The notes beneath the pieces were generated by a model. It made no database searches. It had not been told where the DNA came from and saw only the letters and a program-made list of their open reading frames with translations. Positions 22,076 to 29,358 of a stretch of DNA of 38,280 nt are shown one piece after another (position 1 is the first letter of the stretch; each line of letters opens with the position of its first letter). Origin of the DNA: JANMDU01 sp031375105. GTDB lineage: Bacteria; Pseudomonadota; Gammaproteobacteria; Burkholderiales; Burkholderiaceae_C. The translations under genes were made by a program, and so were the position numbers. The stretch covers positions 1-38,280 of the forward strand of contig JANMHJ010000058.1 of the NCBI GenBank assembly GCA_031375105.1, in the 5' to 3' direction.

Positions 22076-23884
22076 TTAAACCGCTTTGATCGATCCAGGC
22101 ACGATTTTCGCACCCCATTGCGACATTAAATCCTGCACCCAAGGGTCTTGCATGATGATCTGCTCGGCGGCTTTTTGGCGAGCTTCGAGCTTGGTGGTGT
22201 TGCGCTTGGCCCAACTGTCTTGCACCGGGCCCACTTCAATCACCAGCGCCTCGCTGCGGCCCAGAGCTTGTAGCGCGTTTTGCAGCTCGTCGCGGGCGCT
22301 GTCGCTCTTCAAGCTGGGCTGGCCAACGCGCAGCGTCAAATGCGAAGCGCCCTTTTCAACGCACTGGCTTTGCACCGCCAACTGCTGCACCAAGCCCTGC
22401 ACAGCCTGCGCATCCAAGAGCTGCTGCACCAACTGCACCCAAGCTTCGTGATGCGCATCAGGCTCAACGGCAGCAATGCGCGCATCTAGGCGGCTGTTGG
22501 CCGTTTGCTCGCGGATCGGCACGGCCATCAGTGTGGATGCAGGCGGGGACGTGGGCGCAGAAATCGCTATTGATTCAGTAGCACGTTGCGCAGATTCTAT
22601 AAGGGCAACTGGCTGATTTTGTATCAAAACAGGCGCTGCAATGGACGGCTCTGCGGCGGGAGCAAGGGCTGATTCAACGGGTTCGACAACAGCCTCAAGC
22701 TTCAGGCTTTTTTTTTCAGCCTCGGCGCTGGGCGCTGCTGGAACACTGGGTGTACTTGACGCGCCGCGCGGCATGGGTTTGAAGCCTTTGGGCTTGAAGG
22801 CCAACAAGCGCAGCAGGCTCATCGTCAGGCCCGTGTATTCGTCGGGTGCCAAGCCCAGCTCGCCGCGCCCGTGGATGGCGATGCTGTAGAGCAATTGGGT
22901 TTCGTCAGCGGGCATCACTTCGCTCAAGCGCGCAATTTCCACCGCTTCGCTGTCTTGCACATCATGGCTGCCGGGAACATTTTGGCAGACCGCCATGCGC
23001 TGCAACACGGCGGCCATGTCTTCCAGCGTAGATGCGGCAGACAGCCCGTTGTCGCGCAGCGCTGTGGCAATCTCAAACACCGCCTTGCCGTCGCCAATAG
23101 CCAGCGCCTCAATCAGGCGAAACACATAGCTGCGATCCACCGCGCCCAGCATCAAGCGCACATTGGCTTCATTCAAGCTGCCCGCGCCAAACGCAATGGC
23201 TTGATCCGTCAAAGACAGCGCATCACGCATTGAGCCGCGTGCGCCGCGTGCGATCAGGCGCAGCGCCCCGTCGTCAGACTGCACGTTTTCCTCAGCCAAC
23301 ACTTTCTTCAAATGCGCATGCACTGTCTCCGGAGCCATCGGGCGCAATGAAAACTGCAAGCAGCGCGACAGCACCGTCACAGGCACTTTCTGCGGATCGG
23401 TCGTCGCTAAAACGAATTTCAAATACTCGGGCGGCTCTTCTAGCGTCTTGAGCATGGCGTTAAACGCCGTGTTCGTGAGCATATGCACCTCGTCGATCAT
23501 GAAGACCTTGAAGCGCCCTTGCACGGGTTTGTACACCGCTTGCTCTAGCAGGCTTTGCACCTCATCCACACCGCGATTGGAGGCCGCATCCAATTCCGTG
23601 TAATCCACAAAGCGCCCCGCATCAATCGCGCGACACATATCGCACACGCCGCAAGGCGCGGCAGTGATGCCGCCTGAGCCGTCTGTGCCCACGCAATTGA
23701 GGGATTTGGCCAGAATGCGGGAAACCGTCGTCTTGCCCACGCCGCGCGTTCCGGTGAAAAGATAGGCATGGTGCAACCGCTGCTGCGTGAGCGCATTCGT
23801 CAAAGCCTGCACCACATGCTCCTGCCCCACCATCTCGGTGAAGCTTTTTGGGCGGTATTTGCGGGCTAAAACTAAGTAAGACAT
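22076..23884 (-). CDS. dnaX: DNA polymerase III tau/gamma subunit, with slippage tract and element insertion
   Basis: Clamp-loader ATPase. Residues 1-~360 are the AAA+ core: RKYRPKSF start, Walker A GTRGVGKT (45-52), zinc cysteines C64/C78/C81/C84, Walker B VFMIDEVHML and the LSRCLQF sensor region. The C-terminal tau part binds polymerase and DnaB. At codons 390-393 the coding strand has nine consecutive A; losing one gives a stop after K-K-A and gaining one (or -1 slippage) a stop after K-K-K-P-E-A, producing a ~393-396-residue gamma-like protein. Past that point, in the Pro/Ala-rich linker, one copy of the dispersed element is read in frame (about LIQNQPVALIESAQRATESIA). It therefore affects only tau. 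ATG 23884 gives the canonical MSYLVLARKYRP; upstream sequence in frame is unrelated. Confidence 0.95.
   Translation of the reverse strand: MSYLVLARKYRPKSFTEMVGQEHVVQALTNALTQQRLHHAYLFTGTRGVGKTTVSRILAKSLNCVGTDGSGGITAAPCGVCDMCRAIDAGRFVDYTELDAASNRGVDEVQSLLEQAVYKPVQGRFKVFMIDEVHMLTNTAFNAMLKTLEEPPEYLKFVLATTDPQKVPVTVLSRCLQFSLRPMAPETVHAHLKKVLAEENVQSDDGALRLIARGARGSMRDALSLTDQAIAFGAGSLNEANVRLMLGAVDRSYVFRLIEALAIGDGKAVFEIATALRDNGLSAASTLEDMAAVLQRMAVCQNVPGSHDVQDSEAVEIARLSEVMPADETQLLYSIAIHGRGELGLAPDEYTGLTMSLLRLLAFKPKGFKPMPRGASSTPSVPAAPSAEAEKKSLKLEAVVEPVESALAPAAEPSIAAPVLIQNQPVALIESAQRATESIAISAPTSPPASTLMAVPIREQTANSRLDARIAAVEPDAHHEAWVQLVQQLLDAQAVQGLVQQLAVQSQCVEKGASHLTLRVGQPSLKSDSARDELQNALQALGRSEALVIEVGPVQDSWAKRNTTKLEARQKAAEQIIMQDPWVQDLMSQWGAKIVPGSIKAV
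22566..22630 (+). repeat. Dispersed palindromic element, copy 8, inside dnaX
   Basis: GCTAT-n6-AGTAGC, TTGCGCAGATTCTATAAGGGC, a diverged second stem and GATTTTGTATCAAAAC. The dnaX coding strand reads it in the opposite orientation from the copies in tmk, holB and the DUF748 gene, yet still without a stop. Confidence 0.85.
22691..22716 (-). promoter_or_regulatory. A9 slippage site and adjoining hairpin in dnaX
   Basis: On the coding strand GAA AAA AAA AGC contains nine A (22716 to 22708) and includes the slippery heptamer A-AAA-AAA. AGCCT/AGGCT (22691-22708) forms a hairpin starting at the end of the A-run. Both shifted frames stop within five codons. The position, between the ATPase core and tau-specific domains, is where gamma is made in E. 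coli (ribosomal frameshift) and Thermus (transcriptional slippage on A9). Confidence 0.7.
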
Positions 23885-23952
23885 ACGAGATAAGACATGC
23901 GAGCTTTTGATTCTATCCCGCGAAAGCACGCAGAGCTGATCAAAATACCATG

Positions 23953-23984
23953 AAAAAACGCCCTGGGCTTTCACCGAGGGCGTT
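23953..23984 (-). terminator. Rho-independent terminator of the glycine-zipper gene
   Basis: On the minus strand AACGCCCT, a 12-base loop and AGGGCGTT are followed by a run of T (six in all, overlapping the stem). It lies 18 bases after the stop of the glycine-zipper gene and before dnaX. Confidence 0.85.
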
Positions 23985-24001
23985 GGTGGCTGCTGAATGC
24001 T

Positions 24002-24796
24002 TCAGCGGAAATGACCCGAGTAGCCGATGTTCACGACGGCACGGTTGCCGTGGCCATAGCCATTGCGGTCGTGATGCGGGTGATGAGGCCGAGCGTAGAC
24101 CACAGGCGCGGGATGCACATAGCGGGGATGCACGTACACCGGGCGCGGATGAACATACACAGGCGGCTGCACATACACAGGAGCGGTTTGCACGTAGGTC
24201 GTGTAGCTTTCAATCACGACCGGCTGGGTGTAGACGGGTTGTGTATAAACCGGTGCCTGCGTCACAGGCCGCACGATCACGGGCGCAGGCGCTGGCTGAA
24301 GCACCTGCCCGCCCACAGGCGTGACTTGCAGGCTCACAAAAGGGCCAGGATCTTGCGGCATTTGCACTTGATATTGCTTGCCATTGAACTCATACACCAC
24401 GTTGTACGCAACGGGCTTATTTTCATAAAACGTCTGCGTGGTGCAGCGCTGCACGTTTTGCGTGTTGGCTTGCTGCTGGCCACCTTCGATCTTGTCGCCC
24501 AAAATCGCGCCGCCCACAATGCCAATCATAGTCATCGCGGCGCGGCCACTGCCATTGCCCACGGCATTGCCTATCGCGCCGCCAGCAATCCCGCCGACCA
24601 CCGCACCTGCGCCCGATTTTTGCTGGCTTTGCGTCGTCACTTGCTCATTCGAGCACACCTGACGCGGCACGGCCACTTGTTGAATCACCGGCGTGGTGGA
24701 AATCACGCGCCCCTGCTCTTGTGCAAATGCACCCGTAGCGGCCCAACTGGCAACAATAACAGCGCTGGCCAAAGTCATGCGTGCGATAGGTTTCAT
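24002..24796 (-). CDS. Secreted glycine-zipper protein with Tyr/His/Pro-rich tail
   Basis: A 264-residue protein. The signal peptide ends at TGAFAQ. The glycine zipper GAGAVVGGIAGGAIGNAVGNG...MIGIVGGAILGDKI resembles the 2TM glycine-zipper domains of outer-membrane-associated proteins. It is followed by TQNVQRC and a domain with VVYEFNGKQYQVQMPQDPG, which also occurs in the crystallin-type protein at 15030-16154. The C-terminal ~100 residues are low-complexity, with repeated PVYTQPV, PVYVQPP and YVHPRPVYVHP segments and ending in a His-rich stretch (RPHHPHHDRNGYGHG), which might bind metal or cell wall. GGAGA precedes the ATG, and a terminator follows the gene. Confidence 0.82.
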   Translation of the reverse strand: MKPIARMTLASAVIVASWAATGAFAQEQGRVISTTPVIQQVAVPRQVCSNEQVTTQSQQKSGAGAVVGGIAGGAIGNAVGNGSGRAAMTMIGIVGGAILGDKIEGGQQQANTQNVQRCTTQTFYENKPVAYNVVYEFNGKQYQVQMPQDPGPFVSLQVTPVGGQVLQPAPAPVIVRPVTQAPVYTQPVYTQPVVIESYTTYVQTAPVYVQPPVYVHPRPVYVHPRYVHPAPVVYARPHHPHHDRNGYGHGNRAVVNIGYSGHFR

Positions 24797-24935
24797 AGAA
24801 GTCTCCAACAAAATCATTTCGGTCAAAAGTCACAATTCAACGCCTACCAGTTGGCTTTGGCTGACAGGATTTTGACTTTTGAGTGTAAAGATGGTGAAAA
24901 GTGCCCTACAACTAAATCACTCGAAATGACATGGG

Positions 24936-27900
24936 CTACGGCACTGCCAAGCTCAATTCTGCTCTGGGCGACCACTTGTCAGCGCTTGTAACGGCCTTGG
25001 CTGCACCGAGGAAAAGACGGTCTGTGGGCAGGCCTTGGGAAGCCAAGTGATCTCTCACCGCCACGCCGCGCGCCAGCGCTAGCTCTTGCATGGCTGATTC
25101 GGTGGCGGGGAGGCTGGCAAGCAGCAAGGCTTCCATCTCGGGGGCGGGGATGTCTTTGACCAAGCCGATGGCATTGCGCGGTTTGGGTATGTCAGAGCGT
25201 TTGTAAACTTCTTTGAGCAGCGCGGGGTATTCGGCCTCGCTCACTTGAACAGCGGCGGTTTCCGTGACGCTGGTGGTGAGGCTTTGGCCTGAGCCGCTGG
25301 CCACCAAGCTGCGGCGTTTTTCTGCGGCTACCAAGGCTTTGAGGCGTTCTTTTTTGAACGCCTCGCGCTCCACTTCAAGACTGGCCTGGCCGACCACCGT
25401 CATCTTCAAATTCGGGCGGTCTTGCAAGGCTTTGACGATCTTTTCCAACCCCGGATTGGCCTGCACAGACAGCGCCGCGCTGCCGGATGGAAAGCTCACC
25501 TGCCCCAATTCATCTCCGCCACCGCCAAACGCGCTGGCCAGCAGGGAAAACGGCGAGGTGATGGCTTTGACCACCAGATTGATGATCAGCTTGAAGACAA
25601 TACCGCCCACAGAAAACTGCGGATCGTTCAGCGAGCCGCTCACTGGCAAATTAATGTCAATCACGCCATTGCGATCCGCCAGCAACGCCACAGCCAGCTT
25701 CACCGGCAAGCTGTTGGGTGCGCCGTCCACCTTGTCGCCAAATTTGATTTGATTGAGCACGATTTTGTTGGATGCGGTGAGCTGGCCATCGGGTTTGACG
25801 ACGTAAGCCACATCCACGCTCAGTTTGCCGCGCTCAATGCCATGGCCCGCGTATTTCACACTGTAGGGCGAGAGCGGTGCCAGCTCCAAATCACGCACTT
25901 TGCCTGTGATGTCTAAAGCCAGCGGCTTAGCCAGTGGGTTGAGTTTGCCCAAAATCTCCAGTGATGCCGTGCCTTCGGCTTTGCCGCGCAGCTCCAATTC
26001 GGCCATTTGCACCGTGCCCGCCACAGTTTGAGATGAGAACGCCCCGAGCTTGCCGGTGAGCTCGCTCAAATTGGCCGCGTAATTGGGTTTGATGAAGCGA
26101 TCTGAGAAAAACACCTTGCCATTGATCAGGCTGACTGCGCCGATGTTGATGACGGGCTCTGGGCTGCTGGAGGCCGTATCTTTCGAATCATTTGGGCTAC
26201 TCGCCCTTATATTATCTACGCGGGGTGCTATTGAATTGATAGTGTTCGTTGAGCTGACGGCAATGTTGGTCGTGATTGTGGTGACTAGGGTGGACGTGCC
26301 AGATGCGCTGGATTTGACGATATCTTGCAAATTGATGCGGCCTTGTTCGCTGATCAAAATACGGGCAAAGAAATCAGTGAGCGCCGCTTCGCCCACATCG
26401 ACTTTGAGGGCCGCGCCGGGGCTCATGTCTACAGCCAGAGCCTTGACGCTGAGCGCTTTCCAGTTGAGCAATTCATCGCCGGCCACCGCGCCAGACGATG
26501 CCGCCAAAGCTGCGCTGCGCAGTGTGGTTTGCAGTTCTTCGGCCAGTGCGTCGCCTGCCAGCTTGATCTGCAAGCCTTGCGCCGTCTGCGCCATTTGCAG
26601 CTTGCCGCTGAAGCTGGCCTCTAAGCGCAGCAGATCGATGTTGAGCGCGTCGGCAAAATACGGCTCCAGCGCGTGTATCGGCAGGCGCATGAGCTTGGTG
26701 TCGAGCTGCATTGCCAGCGGCGTGAGCGCAAGCTGGCCTGTGATGTCGATCTTGCCGGGCTCGCCGACAGGCTTGCCGTCGTCGCCCGCTTGGGAGAACG
26801 CGGCGCTCAGAGCCACGGGCATGGGTTTGACGGCCAGTTTGTCGCCATCGAGCTCAAGGCCCGTGATTTTGGCTTTGAACTGGCTGATATCGAGCGAGAC
26901 GACTTTGCTCGCGCCAGCGGCGGCTGCGCGGTCAATGAAACTCAAATTAGCGGCATCTAAGCTGATCTCGCCGAGTGTGACTTTCCATGGCTTGGCGGCT
27001 GTTGAAGGGGTCGAAGATGCCGTTGGGGCAGGCGGGGAAGAATGCGGCGCGGCTTTGAGCCAGTCTTGCGCCATCCAGCGCCCTTGCGCGCTGCGCTCGA
27101 TGCGAGTTTGCACACCTGTGGCCGCGATCTTGCCCAGATGAACGCTCTGCGCCAGCAGATCAATTTGCCCCGCCTCTGCGCTGAGCAGCTTGATCTGCGC
27201 CAAACGGCTTTTGCCTTGCATGAGTTGCAAGCTGGCCAATTGCGCTTTGGGCAAAGTGATTTGCAGCAGCTCCTTTTGCATCTTTTGACCGGATCGCCCC
27301 GCCTGCCAAAGCACACCTGCCTGCACATCAGCCACGCCAGAGAGCGCTGGCGTGAGCACGCCGCTCAAGTATGGCCCAAGAGCGTCCAGCGGCAAGCCAG
27401 AGAGTTGCGCAGTCACGCTGGCTTGGGCATCGGTGGCCGTGCCGCTGAAGCTCAAACTGCCCTGCTCCACTCTGCTGCTGCCTTCAAACGTGATTGGCTG
27501 CGCGTTCTCTTGCGCAAAAGGCCAGCCGATTTGGCGCACTTCGAGATTCAAAGCTGTGGCACTCATCAAGGCGCGGGGTGCCGTGGTCTCGTCGGCCCAA
27601 GTCAGCGAGCCGCCTTGCAAGGCCACGCGAGCGATGCTGATCTGCCAAGGGCTGGCAGCGTCCACAGCTTTTTCCTTGATTGCAGAGCTTGGCGCCACAT
27701 GATGTGAAATTTTTGAGTTACTTTGGCCACTTGCCCTTATAGAATCTGCGCTGAGTGCTACAGATTTGGTAGCATTTGAAGAGGAGGCCAGTAAGTTTAG
27801 TTGCCCTGCTGCATTGCGCCGCAGCTGCAATTGCGGCGCTTGCAGCGTGATGGATTCCAGCGCCACTTTGCCCAGCAAAGGCTGCACATCCTGAGCCACC

Positions 27901-28814
27901 ACAGTGAGGTTTTTCAAGGTGAGCAAAGGCTGGCCAGCGGCATCTTGCAAGGCGATTTTGTCTGCTAGCAGCTGGCCTGTGATGCGCACAGCGGGCTTGG
28001 GGTTTTGCTCGAAAGCCAAGCTCAAGTCTGCGCCAAGCACGGCAGTGATGGGTTTGACGGGCAGATTCGCAGGCAAGTAAGCCAAATACGGCGCGAGATC
28101 GAGTGCGCGAATGGCAATCTTGGCATCGGTTTTGCGCGTTTGCACAAAAGGCGTGGTCTCGCCATTGCTGTCAAAGCGGCTGCCGTTCAAAGCAAACGCC
28201 AGACGCGGCTGGGTTTTGACTTCGCGCTGCGCTTCTAAAGTGCTCAGAAAAGGCAGGCTGAGTTCAAGATCGGTGATCTGGTGTTTCTTAGCGAAGGGGC
28301 GGTCGTCAAACTGAAGCGCCCAGTCTTTCAAAGCGATGTTGTAGATCGCAAATTTGGGCAGCTCGCTGCTACTAGCCGCCTCGCTCTTGGGCTGCGCAGC
28401 CAATTTGCCCAGAATATCGTCAAAGTCATACTTGCCATTGCCCAGATGCACCACGCTGCCGCGCAGGCCTTCGATCTGCACGCTGTCCACCACGGGCGCT
28501 AAGCGCAGCAAGCTTTGCAATTCAGCATCCACATAAACACGCCCCACGCGAAGCTGCTCCCCCGCGCCGCCCGGCCCAGCGAACACAATATCGCGCAATT
28601 CGAGTTCCATCGTCCAAGGTTTGAAATCAATCTTGCCCACACTGAGCGGCCTTCCTAGCTTTTCGGAGGCGATTTTCTCTGCTTGTGATTTCAAAATGGG
28701 CGGCACAGCCAGCCAAGCCAGCGCCCAGAATGCCAATAGGCCGCCTAGGCAATAGCCCAAGCTCCTGAGCCAAGGGCGAGAAGCCAGAGGTTTGTGCGTA
28801 GTGTCTGTCGACAT
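24936..28814 (-). CDS. DUF748/AsmA-like giant envelope protein, with two element insertions
   Basis: A 1292-residue protein with one N-terminal membrane anchor (about residues 19-40), then FKPWTMELELRDIVFAGPGG and VDSVQIEGLRGSVVHLGNGKYDFDDIL, typical of DUF748/AsmA-like proteins. These are thought to span the periplasm as bridges or to organise lipid and outer-membrane biogenesis. The C-terminal part has KLAVALLADRNGVIDINLPVSGSLNDPQF and an OmpA-like region around LKMTVVGQASLEVERE. Two copies of the dispersed element lie within linkers rich in Ser, Thr and Asn; both are read in the same frame (ADSIRASGQSNSK and VDNIRASSPNDSK). ATG 28814 was chosen; the frame upstream to 29066 runs through hairpin-rich sequence without signal or anchor features. 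Confidence 0.85.
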   Translation of the reverse strand: MSTDTTHKPLASRPWLRSLGYCLGGLLAFWALAWLAVPPILKSQAEKIASEKLGRPLSVGKIDFKPWTMELELRDIVFAGPGGAGEQLRVGRVYVDAELQSLLRLAPVVDSVQIEGLRGSVVHLGNGKYDFDDILGKLAAQPKSEAASSSELPKFAIYNIALKDWALQFDDRPFAKKHQITDLELSLPFLSTLEAQREVKTQPRLAFALNGSRFDSNGETTPFVQTRKTDAKIAIRALDLAPYLAYLPANLPVKPITAVLGADLSLAFEQNPKPAVRITGQLLADKIALQDAAGQPLLTLKNLTVVAQDVQPLLGKVALESITLQAPQLQLRRNAAGQLNLLASSSNATKSVALSADSIRASGQSNSKISHHVAPSSAIKEKAVDAASPWQISIARVALQGGSLTWADETTAPRALMSATALNLEVRQIGWPFAQENAQPITFEGSSRVEQGSLSFSGTATDAQASVTAQLSGLPLDALGPYLSGVLTPALSGVADVQAGVLWQAGRSGQKMQKELLQITLPKAQLASLQLMQGKSRLAQIKLLSAEAGQIDLLAQSVHLGKIAATGVQTRIERSAQGRWMAQDWLKAAPHSSPPAPTASSTPSTAAKPWKVTLGEISLDAANLSFIDRAAAAGASKVVSLDISQFKAKITGLELDGDKLAVKPMPVALSAAFSQAGDDGKPVGEPGKIDITGQLALTPLAMQLDTKLMRLPIHALEPYFADALNIDLLRLEASFSGKLQMAQTAQGLQIKLAGDALAEELQTTLRSAALAASSGAVAGDELLNWKALSVKALAVDMSPGAALKVDVGEAALTDFFARILISEQGRINLQDIVKSSASGTSTLVTTITTNIAVSSTNTINSIAPRVDNIRASSPNDSKDTASSSPEPVINIGAVSLINGKVFFSDRFIKPNYAANLSELTGKLGAFSSQTVAGTVQMAELELRGKAEGTASLEILGKLNPLAKPLALDITGKVRDLELAPLSPYSVKYAGHGIERGKLSVDVAYVVKPDGQLTASNKIVLNQIKFGDKVDGAPNSLPVKLAVALLADRNGVIDINLPVSGSLNDPQFSVGGIVFKLIINLVVKAITSPFSLLASAFGGGGDELGQVSFPSGSAALSVQANPGLEKIVKALQDRPNLKMTVVGQASLEVEREAFKKERLKALVAAEKRRSLVASGSGQSLTTSVTETAAVQVSEAEYPALLKEVYKRSDIPKPRNAIGLVKDIPAPEMEALLLASLPATESAMQELALARGVAVRDHLASQGLPTDRLFLGAAKAVTSADKWSPRAELSLAVP
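26185..26245 (-). repeat. Dispersed palindromic element, copy 9, inside the DUF748 gene
   Basis: On the coding strand: CTAT-n7-ATAG, CCGCGTAGATAATATAA, second stem GGGC-gagta-GCCC. It encodes NSIAPRVDNIRASSPNDS without a stop. Confidence 0.8.
27706..27775 (-). repeat. Dispersed palindromic element, copy 10, inside the DUF748 gene
   Basis: On the coding strand: GCTAC-n7-GTAGC, AGCGCAGATTCTATAAGGGC and the tail. The first stem has changed T-A to C-G on both arms relative to GCTAT/ATAGC, a compensatory change. It encodes KSVALSADSIRASGQSNS, in the same frame as copy 9. Confidence 0.85.
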
Positions 28815-29187
28815 ACGTTCATTGTGTCGCAAGAACGGACGTTTACTGCAAAAACGAGAAAGCCCGGAGAAATCAGGTCTGAAACCAACGATCTCTACCG
28901 GGCCCGATGGCTCAGCAAGGCTGCATGCCACCATGAGATGCTGAACACGGAGCTTGATGTCCGGCCAGCGATGCAGGCAATGAATTGCCTGCAAGGGGTG
29001 TCGAAGCGAGTTCGACAATTCATACTCTACGCCTGCTGCAAGCGCGAAGCAAGTGAAATTTTTCAATCGCTATAGCAAGCTGCTTGCAGCCGGGCTATGA
29101 GCAAAGATTTGCAATAAAACTTGCAAAAACCGATCAACGCGAGTGTGTTAACGCATCAAAATTTCTGCATTCAATTCAAATGGCCAC
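28815..29187. other. Non-coding, hairpin-rich region between the DUF748 gene and tRNA-Leu
   Basis: No gene is convincing here. Strong inverted repeats follow one another: GCCCGG/CCGGGC at 28862-28903, which on the minus strand is followed by TTTCTCG and a T-run; a 10-bp-arm palindrome with a 2-base loop at 28972-28993; TGTCGAA/TTCGACA at 28999-29017; and GCAAGC/GCTTGC at 29075-29087. It could be a structured RNA or the remains of a mobile element. I compared it by eye with 6S and SRP RNA features and found no match. Confidence 0.45.
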
Positions 29188-29209
29188 AAAAAAGCCAGCA
29201 AAGCTGGCT
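29188..29209 (-). terminator. Rho-independent terminator of tRNA-Leu
   Basis: On the minus strand AGCCAGC, a TTT loop and GCTGGCT are followed by a T-run. It lies about 50 bases after the 3' end of tRNA-Leu. Confidence 0.88.
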
Positions 29210-29257
29210 ATGATTGTTTATAAGCCCCGTGTCAGAGTGAAATTTGACCGGAAAAAT

Positions 29258-29342
<85 letters not shown>

Positions 29343-29358
29343 AATTTCAGAAGAAGGA

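Noticed and set aside
24011..24991. 326-codon plus-strand His/Arg-rich open frame opposite the glycine-zipper gene
   Set aside because: Composition reflects the antisense of the Tyr/Pro/His-rich repeats; signal peptide, zipper, ribosome-binding site and terminator all support the minus strand.
26083..27141. 352-codon plus-strand open frame within the DUF748-type gene
   Set aside because: Low-complexity Ser/Ala/Leu translation typical of the antisense of GC-rich coding sequence; the minus-strand protein is well supported.
28840..29060. 6S RNA, SRP RNA or tmRNA in the hairpin-rich region
   Set aside because: I could not find the conserved SRP tetraloop region, the 6S central-bubble flanks or a tmRNA tag frame; left as unassigned structure.
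28815..29066. 84-residue N-terminal extension of the DUF748-type protein
   Set aside because: It has no signal or membrane features, runs through inverted repeats, and the normal anchor follows ATG 28814.
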